A stretch of DNA of 64,000 nucleotides from Acinetobacter guillouiae CIP 63.46 (lineage in GTDB: Bacteria > Pseudomonadota > Gammaproteobacteria > Pseudomonadales > Moraxellaceae). A model generated the notes under the pieces. That model worked only from the letters and a program-made list of their open reading frames with translations, did no database searches and was not told the DNA's origin. Within the stretch, counting starts at the first letter, position 1. The number at the start of each line of letters is the position of its first letter. Shown here piece after piece: positions 8,347-16,885 of the stretch. Where the stretch lies: contig NZ_KB849283.1 in the NCBI RefSeq assembly GCF_000368145.1, positions 310,001 to 374,000 on the forward strand. The letters are read 5' to 3'. The translations under genes were made by a program, and so were the position numbers.

Positions 8347-11319
8347 ATGCAATTACGGTTTAAATATTTAACAATTTGTACGCTTTCAGCAATGCTTATC
8401 GCATGTGGGGGCGGTAGTGATAGCCATTCTACAAATGATCAGCCATCGAATATACCGCAAAATCCTGGCGATGGTACAAATGAGTTACCTGGGGATGGTA
8501 CACCAGAAACCCCAGACAACGGTTCAGGTGGTTCAAATGGTGGTACAACTCAACCTCCTGAGAGTGGTTCGGGCGGTTCAAACGGTGGATCAACTGAGAC
8601 TCCTCCTGAGAGTGGTTCAGGCGGTTCAAATGGTGGATCGACTGAGACTCCTCCTGAGAGTGGTTCGGGTGGCTCAAATGGTGGTACGACTCAACCTCCT
8701 GAGAATGGTTCGGGTGGCTCAAATGGTGGTACAGGCACAACACCACCTGTAGTAGAAAAATATCCAGAACCAGTTAAAAATAAAATCTCAAGCAGTGTAT
8801 TAGGCTTTTATGATTTTAATGCACAGGGTGGAAATCGCTTATTGCGCAATGATTTAAATGGTGACTTTGCTGCAATGATTCAGTTTGCCCAAAGTCATGT
8901 GGTCAATCCGAAGAATAATGAACAGGATAAAATGCCACGCTTAACAACGCAAAAAGATGCATTGTTATTGGTTACACCTTTGGTTTCGATGGGAGATGTT
9001 GATAAATTACAAGCGGAAATCTATCAAGGTAACCAACTGATACGTACCGTAAATTTAAAAGAGCCTTCACGTCTTGCTGCTTCAGATCAATCTAATCAGG
9101 ATGATCGAGCGCGGGTGATGTACTCTAAACAGGCGTGGTCAGTAGCGTTAAAGTGGGATGAGGTACGTTCAGGATTATCCATCCGTATTATCGATCCTGT
9201 AAACAATCGTAGTGGTTCTTTAGCTGCGACAGATATTGATTTTGCTGCACCAGGCGAGTTGGTGGTGCAAAGTATTCGTTTAGGTTTATTGACAGATGCA
9301 CCTAAATCCAATGGTCACTATATGCTGCTGGAACCTGAAAAAGCAGGAACCGATTATTTCCAAACCATCCCTGCTGCAAAAATGATTGTCAGCAAATACG
9401 ATGAAATGAAGCTTAATCGGGTTATGGTTGCAAGTGGTGTCATTTACGATTCTGTCAGTGCAACAAATGGTGGTGTCTATGATGGAGATATGCGTGAAAA
9501 CACCGCTAAATCGACATTTAGTGTTGGAATTAACTTAGCGAATTGGGGTGTCACCAGTTCATCGATGCAAAGCCAAGAGCAACCACAAGTGACTCAAAGT
9601 GTGGTGATTCATCATGCCAGAGGTAAATATGCCAATGGTGAGTCCAATCACGGCTTAAGTGGTGGAAATGGTATTTTGACATTGATTGATTCGGTGGGGA
9701 ATGAATTTAGCCATGAAATCGGGCATCACTATGGTTTAGGGCATTATCCTGGCTCAGTCGAAACTAGTGGAAGTCCCACAAATTATTTCTGGTCTGCACA
9801 CCATGCGGATAGCGGTTGGGGATACATTGCATTTCGAAATAGAATGCGTGGCAATTTAAATTGGGGCAATACCAATTTAGGTGATGGCAGTAATGGTGTA
9901 CCAAACTTCCAAAATCTCTATGCCTATGGTTGGGATGCCATGAGTGGTGGATCTAGCGCTAGCTCGATTTCCAAATATACCCACTATACTGGTTATAGTA
10001 TGTGGTTAAAAATTCAACCTGCTTTTGATAAATACGTGTGGGATCCAAACTCTACAACAGGTTATAAAAAATGGAATGCAGCAACACGCGAAATGGTAGA
10101 TGCACAACCCAAAACGCCAAACTCAGGCAATGTCTGGTATAACAGTGCCGATGGTAACTTTTTAAAACCACGTTTGTTTAGTGTGCCTGTTTATACGATT
10201 TTAGGTGGCTATGATCCAGTCAATCAGGTGGGGATTATTTATCCTGCGGCACGAGGCAATTGGGGCAATGTCTTTAATCTACCTCAGGCCAACACGACTG
10301 GCACAGCTGCAAGTTGTTGGTTAAATGTGCAGTATGCCAATAAAGTAGAAAATATTGCACTTGCTCCACAACGGGTAAATTCAGGTAGCAATGCCAACAA
10401 ATTCCATATCAACCTTGCGCAAAGTGATACACCTCAAAATGTTGATCTTTACTGCCAAAAAGCAGGTCAGCAAGCAGTGAAATTGTCGAATATCAATATT
10501 CCAGTCACTACACAAGCAATGGCACCTTTTGTTTCTATTGGTAAAGAAGCAGAGTATTCGGCATTAAGAACACTTGAAATGCCACAACTCGAACAAGCTT
10601 TGCTGAATAATAAAGGTAAAGAGGTGGTTAGCCTAGATGCGGATTCACGCTTATTATTTGACTCTTATCGTCAATTTAAAACTGAATTGTCAGCGGACGC
10701 GCAAACAGAAATGGTCCGTTATACTCAACAACAAATTAAACTTTATCGTTTAAATCGTTGGATAAATGCATATCGAACTGATCTCGAAAGTGGCAATGTT
10801 GAAGCGATTGAGGCATTTAATCAGTTTGTGGCAAAGTTGGAACTAAGTACTGATTTCAATTTAAACCATGTTTCTAGCATTAAAAACGGGACAAATTGTC
10901 TAAAAGTTGAAACACTGTCTAATGGCAAATTGAATGCTTATATCAGTGGTAAGAGCGGCTGTACGGGTGATGACAGTGAACAGTGGATTTATGATGCAAT
11001 GGGTAAAATCCACAGCAAAAAATATATGGATCAGTGTTTAGCCAATCAGGGTGGAGTGATTAATCTAAGCTCATGTAACCATGATGCAGCAAGCCAAGTG
11101 TGGGCGATGAATGCCACACAGCAACGTATCGAACAAGGTTCAAAATGTTTTGATTTGGAATATGGTTATTTAAGCAATAACCGAGCACGTTTGATTAGTT
11201 ATAATTGCGGTACTGGTGGAAATCAAAAATGGACAAATCTTACTACCAATAACAGTTTGATTTTGGCTGCAACCCGTGCTGAAAATTTAGCTTTGATCAA
11301 GCAACTGCTGATCAAGTAA
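8347..11319 (+). CDS. M66-type zinc metalloprotease lipoprotein with ricin-like C-terminus
   Basis: The predicted surface or secreted protease has about 990 residues. An N-terminal signal ends in the lipobox LIAC, so it is probably lipidated. Residues about 59-133 are a low-complexity linker of five 15-16-residue repeats (GSGGSNGGSTETPPES type). The zinc motif HEIGHHYGLGH near residues 456-466 matches the metzincin pattern HExxHxxGxxH and the M66 (StcE/TagA) family, whose known members cleave mucin-like glycoproteins. Three QxW-type motifs (SEQW, SQVW, NQKW) near the C-terminus suggest a beta-trefoil lectin domain. I chose ATG 8347, with GGGGAAG upstream, over GTG 8344. Mucin cleavage is inferred from the family. 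Confidence 0.85.
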   Translation: MQLRFKYLTICTLSAMLIACGGGSDSHSTNDQPSNIPQNPGDGTNELPGDGTPETPDNGSGGSNGGTTQPPESGSGGSNGGSTETPPESGSGGSNGGSTETPPESGSGGSNGGTTQPPENGSGGSNGGTGTTPPVVEKYPEPVKNKISSSVLGFYDFNAQGGNRLLRNDLNGDFAAMIQFAQSHVVNPKNNEQDKMPRLTTQKDALLLVTPLVSMGDVDKLQAEIYQGNQLIRTVNLKEPSRLAASDQSNQDDRARVMYSKQAWSVALKWDEVRSGLSIRIIDPVNNRSGSLAATDIDFAAPGELVVQSIRLGLLTDAPKSNGHYMLLEPEKAGTDYFQTIPAAKMIVSKYDEMKLNRVMVASGVIYDSVSATNGGVYDGDMRENTAKSTFSVGINLANWGVTSSSMQSQEQPQVTQSVVIHHARGKYANGESNHGLSGGNGILTLIDSVGNEFSHEIGHHYGLGHYPGSVETSGSPTNYFWSAHHADSGWGYIAFRNRMRGNLNWGNTNLGDGSNGVPNFQNLYAYGWDAMSGGSSASSISKYTHYTGYSMWLKIQPAFDKYVWDPNSTTGYKKWNAATREMVDAQPKTPNSGNVWYNSADGNFLKPRLFSVPVYTILGGYDPVNQVGIIYPAARGNWGNVFNLPQANTTGTAASCWLNVQYANKVENIALAPQRVNSGSNANKFHINLAQSDTPQNVDLYCQKAGQQAVKLSNINIPVTTQAMAPFVSIGKEAEYSALRTLEMPQLEQALLNNKGKEVVSLDADSRLLFDSYRQFKTELSADAQTEMVRYTQQQIKLYRLNRWINAYRTDLESGNVEAIEAFNQFVAKLELSTDFNLNHVSSIKNGTNCLKVETLSNGKLNAYISGKSGCTGDDSEQWIYDAMGKIHSKKYMDQCLANQGGVINLSSCNHDAASQVWAMNATQQRIEQGSKCFDLEYGYLSNNRARLISYNCGTGGNQKWTNLTTNNSLILAATRAENLALIKQLLIK
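8521..8745 (+). repeat. In-frame tandem minisatellite in the protease linker
   Basis: Five units of 45 or 48 bp encode GSGGSNGG followed by TTQPPES, STETPPES (twice), TTQPPEN and TGTTPPV. Because the unit is a multiple of three, gain or loss of copies would change linker length without breaking the frame. Confidence 0.85.
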
Positions 11320-11347
11320 GCAAATCAAAAATTAATTTATCACCATA

Positions 11348-11373
11348 AAATAAGCGCCATAAGGCGCTTATTT
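11348..11373. terminator. Bidirectional terminator between convergent genes
   Basis: An 11-bp stem AAATAAGCGCC / GGCGCTTATTT with loop ATAA lies after the metalloprotease stop codon and faces the convergent phosphatase gene. Confidence 0.8.
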
Positions 11374-11432
11374 CTGTTCATGTTGATGATTTTACTTAAA
11401 TACGTCAATGATTGAACTGTTGTTATGCTGAT

Positions 11433-11957
11433 TTAAGAAAACTGATCCGCATTCATCAAGGAGTGTTGTAAATCTTCAGTGGCTTTGCGCCCTTGCAGTT
11501 GTAAGGCAACAGCATGTATTAAACCGGTCCAAGTCTCATTGGGTTCCCAAATTTGATGCATCAACTCTTGTGCGGTTGGCATATTGATATCCATATAATA
11601 TTGGCGATATAAATACATCAAACAACTTACCCGCATATTTTTTGCACAATGTACCCAAACAATTTTTTCCTGTACCAAATGCGCGATCAAATCTAACACA
11701 AATAAGCATTGATCATCTGCTGGTGTATCCCAATGGATTGGAATTTGAATGTAGTTGAGCCCAAACTCAGCACAGATTTTATCTTCATGTTCAAGGTGTA
11801 AGTTGGCATCTGTAAATGCCAGATTGATGATTGTATCTACGCCGTATTCTTTAATCTGTTTCAGTTGTTCAGCACTCGGCTGACCTGAAGTCAGTAAATG
11901 TTCGTGGACAAACTGGAAGTTTGCGATTTGACAGAGTTCTTGTTCAAGTTCGTTCAT
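11433..11957 (-). CDS. Protein tyrosine phosphatase-like protein
   Basis: The 174-residue protein resembles the small bacterial dual-specificity phosphatase group: LLTSGQPSAEQL near the N-terminus, INLAF, and the active-site-like VHCAKNMRVS. The loop is C-x4-R, one residue shorter than the usual C-x5-R; I recall this HCxxNxRVS form in related bacterial proteins, so it may be a family trait. The ATG at 11957 is preferred; a longer frame to 12005 would start inside the aroG terminator. It follows the DAHP synthase gene but is separated by that terminator. Substrate unknown. Confidence 0.7.
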   Translation of the reverse strand: MNELEQELCQIANFQFVHEHLLTSGQPSAEQLKQIKEYGVDTIINLAFTDANLHLEHEDKICAEFGLNYIQIPIHWDTPADDQCLFVLDLIAHLVQEKIVWVHCAKNMRVSCLMYLYRQYYMDINMPTAQELMHQIWEPNETWTGLIHAVALQLQGRKATEDLQHSLMNADQFS

Positions 11958-11994
11958 AGCATTCTTACAGAAAATGTTTAATAACATCATAAAC

Positions 11995-12024
11995 AAAAAC
12001 GCCATCTATGTAGATGGCGTTTTT
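11995..12024. terminator. Terminator downstream of DAHP synthase
   Basis: Long near-perfect stem AAAAACGCCATCTA / TAGATGGCGTTTTT with a 2-base loop centred at 12009-12010. It has A- and T-runs on both sides, so it can act in both directions. It lies just after the DAHP synthase stop codon. Confidence 0.9.
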
Positions 12025-12031
12025 ATATTAA

Positions 12032-13132
12032 TTAACGATTTGGTAAAATTTCTTTTAAAGCTGCATCCATTTCCAGAAGCGCTTTTTCAGTGGTTTCCCA
12101 ATCGATACAACCATCAGTCACAGATTTACCATATTCTAAATCAGCCAGATTTTCAGGAATATCTTGGCGCCCACCTTTGATATGGCTTTCAACCATAATG
12201 CCGACAATAGATTTGTTGCCATCTAAAATCTGTTCGGTGATGTTTTTCAACACAAGCGGTTGTAAATACGGATCTTTATTTGAGTTGGCATGACTGGTAT
12301 CAATCATGATTTTATTGCTGACTTTGGCTTTTGCTAACGCATTTTCCGCTTCAGCAACAGAACCCGCATCATAGTTCGGCTTACCATTACCACCACGTAA
12401 TACAACGTGTGCATAAGGGTTACCACTGGTACGAATCACTGAAACTTGGCCTTCGTTATTTAAACCCAAAAAGCTATGACCATGTTTAACAGACTGCATG
12501 GCATTGGTTGCAACGGTTAAACCACCATCTGTACCATTTTTAAAGCCTACAGGTGAAGAAAGACCAGAAGACATTTCACGATGCGTTTGGCTTTCCGTTG
12601 TACGTGCACCAATCGCAGACCATGAAATAAGATCTTGGTAATATTGTGGTGAGTTTGGGTCAAGCGCTTCAGTCGCACAAGGTAAGCCTTTATCGTTTAA
12701 CTCAAGCAATAGTTTGCGACCTAAACGTAGACCTTTTTCAATATTAAAAGAATCATTCATATCTGGATCATTGATCAAACCTTTCCAACCAACGGTTGTA
12801 CGAGGTTTTTCAAAATAAACACGCATGATGATATATAAAGTATCTTTTACTTTTTCACTTAATACTTTTAAACGATTTGCATAATCATGTGCTGCAACAG
12901 GGTCATGAATAGAACAAGGGCCAATCACAACAAATAGACGTTTATCTTTACCATCTAAAATATTACGAACAGTTTCCCGACCATGAAGTACAGTTTGGTA
13001 GGCATTTTCATTTAATGGTAATTCAGCTTTAAGTTCCGCTGGGGTTACCAGCGTTTGAATGCTTTGGACATTCACGTCATCAATATCTGATTGAGTAATT
13101 GGATTTGAATTTAATGTATTCATTGCCGTCAC
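12032..13132 (-). CDS. aroG: 3-deoxy-7-phosphoheptulonate synthase (DAHP synthase, type I)
   Basis: This enzyme condenses phosphoenolpyruvate and erythrose-4-phosphate, the first step of the shikimate pathway to aromatic amino acids. The 366-residue sequence has the type I alpha signatures VVIGPCSIHDP, MRVYFEKPRTTVGWKG, GARTTESQTHRE and the metal-binding region IDTSHANSNKD. Length and motifs match AroF/AroG/AroH; the isoenzyme, and hence its feedback inhibitor, cannot be fixed from the sequence. No leader-peptide attenuator is obvious upstream. Confidence 0.93.
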   Translation of the reverse strand: MTAMNTLNSNPITQSDIDDVNVQSIQTLVTPAELKAELPLNENAYQTVLHGRETVRNILDGKDKRLFVVIGPCSIHDPVAAHDYANRLKVLSEKVKDTLYIIMRVYFEKPRTTVGWKGLINDPDMNDSFNIEKGLRLGRKLLLELNDKGLPCATEALDPNSPQYYQDLISWSAIGARTTESQTHREMSSGLSSPVGFKNGTDGGLTVATNAMQSVKHGHSFLGLNNEGQVSVIRTSGNPYAHVVLRGGNGKPNYDAGSVAEAENALAKAKVSNKIMIDTSHANSNKDPYLQPLVLKNITEQILDGNKSIVGIMVESHIKGGRQDIPENLADLEYGKSVTDGCIDWETTEKALLEMDAALKEILPNR

Positions 13133-13272
13133 TGGGTATTAGAAACATACAGAAAGTATTTTTAGTGGTCAGAATATAACACGAATTGGCCGAAGTTTTG
13201 TCATAAATAAATCATTAAAACTTTACGGTCAATTCATAATTATTAGTTATCAATAAAAGCTTAATTTTAAAC

Positions 13273-14145
13273 CTATGGTTGTTGGACGGATGGCGTCACC
13301 ATTGCAGCCTGTGGTTTTTCTACAGGTTTGGATTTAACAGGGTTTAAAATAAAGTTAATACCCAAGGCAAATAGGGTGATCCCCAAAACCTTGCGAATCA
13401 TTTTTTCTGGCATTTTAGAACTGATCAAGGTCCCCACCACAATTGCAGGAATTGAGCCCACCAGTAACCATCCAAGCAGATGAAAATCTACATTGCCAGA
13501 TGTCATATGTGCAAAACCAGCAACAGAGGTTAACAAAACAGCATGTACAACATCTGAACCAATGATACGAATCATCGGTAAATTGGGAAACATAAGGATC
13601 AGCGCCATGATACCAAATGCGCCAGCACCTACAGAAGAAAGGGTCACGAATACGCCCAGTACAATCCCCATAATCACAACATAAGTGCGTTTGCCTTCAA
13701 TGTTGAAATTATTTGCCTCATGAAAATCTTGTTTTTCTGCACGAAATTTGGCAAAGAATTTTTCAATTCTAGAACGGAACACGATAGACAAGCCTGTTAT
13801 GGTCAGCATAAAGCCTAACACCATGGTTAAAATGGCTTTGTAATGCGTTGAACTGCTGAGGTAATTGTCTAAAACCCAATGGGTGATAAATGAAGCAGGG
13901 ACACTGCCCAAAGCTAACCAGAGAACAATCGGCCAAACGATATTCAGTTTTTTAGCATGGACCATTGAGCCACAAAACTTAGAAATAGCCGCATAGAGTA
14001 GGTCTGTTCCGATTGCGATGTGTGGTTCTATTCGAAATAAACTAATCAGGATGGGGGTCATAAGTGAACCACCGCCTACACCAGTAATACCTACACAGAA
14101 GCCGACTAAAACGCCAGCTAGAATAAACTCAACAGGACCAAACAT
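13273..14145 (-). CDS. TauE/SafE family membrane transporter
   Basis: The 290-residue protein has about eight hydrophobic segments and the family hallmark GITGVGGGSLMTPIL near the N-terminus, repeated in weaker form as SSVGAGAFGIMAL near residue 170. TauE/SafE proteins export sulfite or organosulfur anions through the inner membrane. Neighbouring genes give no substrate hint. It ends in a polar Pro/Lys-rich tail. Confidence 0.88.
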   Translation of the reverse strand: MFGPVEFILAGVLVGFCVGITGVGGGSLMTPILISLFRIEPHIAIGTDLLYAAISKFCGSMVHAKKLNIVWPIVLWLALGSVPASFITHWVLDNYLSSSTHYKAILTMVLGFMLTITGLSIVFRSRIEKFFAKFRAEKQDFHEANNFNIEGKRTYVVIMGIVLGVFVTLSSVGAGAFGIMALILMFPNLPMIRIIGSDVVHAVLLTSVAGFAHMTSGNVDFHLLGWLLVGSIPAIVVGTLISSKMPEKMIRKVLGITLFALGINFILNPVKSKPVEKPQAAMVTPSVQQP

Positions 14146-14231
14146 GACTTATATTGCCAGATATCAAAAAACAGGCATATCTTATGACTTTTTTGTATAA
14201 GTGGTTGTCTTGATTGTTGATTTGCTTATGC

Positions 14232-14263
14232 AAAAAAATGCTAAAGTCTTTTAACTTTAGCAT
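14232..14263 (-). terminator. Rho-independent terminator left of the insertion sequence
   Basis: Stem ATGCTAAAGT / ACTTTAGCAT (14238-14263), followed on the minus strand by seven T. It would stop leftward transcripts from the transposase, or, before the insertion, from the DUF4198 gene. Confidence 0.75.
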
Positions 14264-14380
14264 AATGCAGGTTTTTATATCTATCTAATTGATTATTATT
14301 CTAAATTTTGATTCGGTCTCTTTGATAGATTGAAAAATGATCATTTGAATTGAATCATATTCGTATTGAAAGTTCCTTCT

Positions 14381-14389
14381 CCCTCTGGG
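14381..14389. repeat. Left target-site duplication of the IS4-family element
   Basis: CCCTCTGGG directly flanks the left inverted repeat and is repeated exactly at 15764-15772. Confidence 0.9.
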
Positions 14390-14398
14390 CATAGGTAT

Positions 14399-15643
14399 CT
14401 ACACATCTTTTGTTAGAGACTCTAATGCAATTTCAGCAATCAGCTTAAGGTCATCAACCGAATGTTCAGATAATAATTGTAGTGTATTCAGTAATATTGA
14501 CAGACCAGCCAAGATTGCTGGAGCACTTTCCCTTGTTCCTCTTTTTTGTTGCCTTCCTGATAGACGTGTTAGAAAGACTCTAACTCTTGAATTTTTCTCA
14601 TCATTTTCTCGCTGTATTCGCCAAGTTAATACACATGCCATACTTGCAATTAAGAGTCGTCTTAATATCGCTTGCGGAGTTGTTTGTAGCCATGACTCAA
14701 TGTCATGGCCCGCCTGTTTTAACAACTTAAAATAGTTTTCTATTTTCCAACGCCAGTAATACCAAGTTGCCAATTCTATACTTGGAATTTCTGATGATAC
14801 ATTACTTAATAAGCTCCAACGAGAAAGTGATTTTCCTTGCTTATTTTTAACTTCAACTACAATCAGTCGAACGGTTAATGACTTTCCCTTTTGTGGTGGA
14901 ATTCTTTTTCCCGTTTCATCTTTTTGCATTGGTCTTGCATTACGCGTAATACTGATTTGAGTTTCACCAACATAGAGTTGTTCGCAATTCCCTTTATATT
15001 GAATTGTATGGGTTTGTGTAGTTGGTATTTGGTCTGACACTTTCCTTAACTTAACATCTTCTCCTTGATATTCAACACGATTTCCTTCTTTACCTCGAAT
15101 AAGAAATAAATGTTCTTGTTGATTCAATAATCTAAGATGAGCAATTGAATCTCCTTCACGATCAATAATATGTACGAGTTTCTTTTCTATTGGTAAAGAC
15201 TCAATATGTTCGATTTGTTCACATAGTGCATTTAAATGGGTTTCTTTTATTTTATGCCCATCAGTAAATGTTGAATAACGTCCAGTAGCATCACATAAAG
15301 TTTGATCTAATGGTGCAATGGGTAAACCCGTTTCAGCATCAATTAATAAACTGCTTTGTAATTCATAGCCTTTGTCACTTGCATGTGTTCTTTTGAATCT
15401 ATTTAACTTGTTGTTATGTTTGAAATATTGTAGTTGAGACCAATCATGAGCAACTAAGGCATAGTGGTGATTCGATAGAGCGATTTGTTCAAGCGCAAGT
15501 TTTTGAATAGGCTGATTGAGTTGTTGAAATGAAACGTTTTCGTTATTTAAGAAACGCCAAACTGCTTGGGTTGTAGCAAAGCTAGTCTTTTGGGTAGAAG
15601 CAATATCTTTAAGCGCTGGGGCTAATGAAGCAAGTGGATTCAT
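14399..15643 (-). CDS. IS4-family DDE transposase
   Basis: The 414-residue protein shows catalytic Asp candidates in VAHDWSQLQYF and IIDREGDS. The IS4 signature Y-(2)-R-(3)-E-(6)-K is exact in YYWRWKIENYFKLLK. The frame is undisturbed and of full family length, so the enzyme is probably functional. It is transcribed leftward, away from the ApbE locus. Confidence 0.93.
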   Translation of the reverse strand: MNPLASLAPALKDIASTQKTSFATTQAVWRFLNNENVSFQQLNQPIQKLALEQIALSNHHYALVAHDWSQLQYFKHNNKLNRFKRTHASDKGYELQSSLLIDAETGLPIAPLDQTLCDATGRYSTFTDGHKIKETHLNALCEQIEHIESLPIEKKLVHIIDREGDSIAHLRLLNQQEHLFLIRGKEGNRVEYQGEDVKLRKVSDQIPTTQTHTIQYKGNCEQLYVGETQISITRNARPMQKDETGKRIPPQKGKSLTVRLIVVEVKNKQGKSLSRWSLLSNVSSEIPSIELATWYYWRWKIENYFKLLKQAGHDIESWLQTTPQAILRRLLIASMACVLTWRIQRENDEKNSRVRVFLTRLSGRQQKRGTRESAPAILAGLSILLNTLQLLSEHSVDDLKLIAEIALESLTKDV

Positions 15644-15700
15644 ATTAAGTTTTACAAGACGTCCGTAGCGTTTAACTAATCGGTTATCTAAGTGTGGAAT

Positions 15701-15732
15701 GTTAAATTGGAGAGCATGCTCTCCAATTTAAC
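15701..15732. promoter_or_regulatory. 32-bp perfect palindrome upstream of the transposase
   Basis: The 32 bases from GTTAAATTGG to CCAATTTAAC are a perfect palindrome centred between 15716 and 15717 (core GAGAGCATGCTCTC). RNA read into the element from outside would fold into a strong hairpin before the transposase start. In IS10- and IS50-type elements such structures protect against activation by outside transcription; the same role here is an inference. No T-run follows. Confidence 0.6.
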
Positions 15733-15763
15733 TTAAATAGATTTAATTGTGTAGATACCTATG

Positions 15764-15772
15764 CCCTCTGGG
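15764..15772. repeat. Right target-site duplication of the IS4-family element
   Basis: CCCTCTGGG, identical to 14381-14389. Confidence 0.9.
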
Positions 15773-15840
15773 AGAAGGCTAGGATGAGGGTGCTTTTATG
15801 TTGATTTATGCTTTTAAAAAGACTTGTGAAAGAAAGCTAA
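15764..15840. repeat. Right half of the interspersed repeat split by the IS
   Basis: The segment with AGAAGGCTAGGATGAGGG and GACTTGTGAAAGAAAGC matches 45715-45795. Joined to 14345-14389 (which has ATATTCGTATTGAAAGTTCC) it forms one repeat copy interrupted by the insertion. Confidence 0.65.
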
Positions 15841-15884
15841 TAAATATGCTAATTATTAAATAAAAATTAATATGCTCATAGAAT

Positions 15885-16784
15885 TTATTCAGCAACCTCA
15901 ACGGTTAGACCATAAGTAAAAATTTCACTTTCTGGCTTTTTGCTATTGTCAGGATTAGCCTCTGGATAAGAAGTCGTAATCAAATAAATTCCAGGTTTTT
16001 CAAATTTAACTTCCACTTCACCTTTTGCATTGGTTTTTACATGTGGTTGTTCACGTTGTGCACTGGTTTCATAACTACTGGCGCCTTTAAACACATCAAC
16101 TTCAAGGTTTGGTACAGCTTTGCCATTGAGTAAAATCTGCGCTTTTAATGATTCACCAGCAAACAATTCATTTGGATGGGTTGTTAAAAACTTAACTTCA
16201 AATCCTTTATTGCTGACTGCTGGAACAGGGCTTGGTTTGCCTTTGGTGACAAAGCTTTCAGCAATAATATTGTTTTTAACCTCTAAGGTTTGTGCATTTG
16301 CAGGGACTTGGTCTGCTGAAACTGAACGTGGCGGTTGTGGTGGTGTTACTGGTTTTTTTTCAGCATCGGCTTTTTGTTGTTCAGATTTGGGCGCTTGAGC
16401 ATTTGCATTTTGCGGACGTACAGGGCGGATACGTAACCAACGACCATCTATAAGGGCGTATTTACTACTATTCCCTAAAGCATTATCTGTACGGATACGG
16501 TAAGTCCCTTCACTTGGAAGATCAAACTCAGCAACATTAAAGCGTTTTAATTCGGCAGCAGGATTTATTTTTATTTGCTGACCTTTAGGATCTGTAAGGA
16601 GATAGCTGGTTTTAAAGTTAATGCTGGGAACAAAAAACTTTTCTAAGGTTAGTGAACTCTGGAAGCTTATATTTTGTGATGCGCTGGTATCAAAAACTTC
16701 AGGGAGAATAAAAGGGCTGATGGTATGCGCAGAACCAACAGCGGGTAATGCAGATAGCAAGGCAATTTTGAGCCATTGATTCAT
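15885..16784 (-). CDS. Exported DUF4198-type protein
   Basis: The 299-residue protein begins with a signal peptide (MNQWLKIALLSALPAVGSA) and has two Ig-like beta-rich parts joined by a Pro/Lys/Gln-rich linker at about residues 125-160. The C-terminal half (NPDNSKKP, ETSAQREQPHVKTNAKGEV) fits the DUF4198 carboxypeptidase-regulatory-like fold, which is often found beside metal-uptake genes. It is divergent from the ApbE gene and shares the intergenic Fur-box-like site, so iron regulation is likely. A role in periplasmic metal handling is inferred from context only. Confidence 0.75.
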   Translation of the reverse strand: MNQWLKIALLSALPAVGSAHTISPFILPEVFDTSASQNISFQSSLTLEKFFVPSINFKTSYLLTDPKGQQIKINPAAELKRFNVAEFDLPSEGTYRIRTDNALGNSSKYALIDGRWLRIRPVRPQNANAQAPKSEQQKADAEKKPVTPPQPPRSVSADQVPANAQTLEVKNNIIAESFVTKGKPSPVPAVSNKGFEVKFLTTHPNELFAGESLKAQILLNGKAVPNLEVDVFKGASSYETSAQREQPHVKTNAKGEVEVKFEKPGIYLITTSYPEANPDNSKKPESEIFTYGLTVEVAE

Positions 16785-16832
16785 TTCAAGCGTCCTGTAA
16801 ACTTAAGTTAAAATATTTTACATAATGTACTT

Positions 16833-16851
16833 GATAACAAGTATCATTATC
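16833..16851. promoter_or_regulatory. Predicted Fur box between divergent genes
   Basis: GATAACAAGTATCATTATC matches the 19-bp Fur consensus GATAATGATAATCATTATC at 15 of 19 positions. It lies between the starts of the DUF4198 gene (16784) and the ApbE gene (16886), where it could repress both when iron is plentiful. Confidence 0.7.
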
Positions 16852-16885
16852 AATATTATTTTAACAAAATTCAGAGACTATCCGT

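Larger units (their letters stand above)
14390..15763 (-). mobile_element. Complete IS4-family insertion sequence (1374 bp)
   Basis: The ends are perfect 16-bp inverted repeats (CATAGGTATCTACACA), flanked by a 9-bp target duplication. One transposase gene fills the element, and its stop codon lies inside the left inverted repeat. A 32-bp perfect palindrome lies between the right end and the transposase start. Intact ends, duplication and gene suggest a recent, possibly active insertion. It interrupts an interspersed repeat, not a gene. I do not give an IS name. Confidence 0.92.

Noticed and set aside
8405..8752. Overlapping open frames on both strands across the start of the metalloprotease gene
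   Set aside because: They are created by the tandem repeats of the linker. The metalloprotease frame alone has a signal peptide, catalytic motif and full length.
11958..12005. N-terminal extension of the phosphatase-like gene
   Set aside because: It would start inside the DAHP synthase terminator and add unrelated hydrophobic residues; ATG 11957 is better.
14399..15643. ISAba1 as the identity of the insertion sequence
   Set aside because: The inverted repeats (CATAGGTATCTACACA) differ from the ISAba1 ends I know, and no database search was possible.
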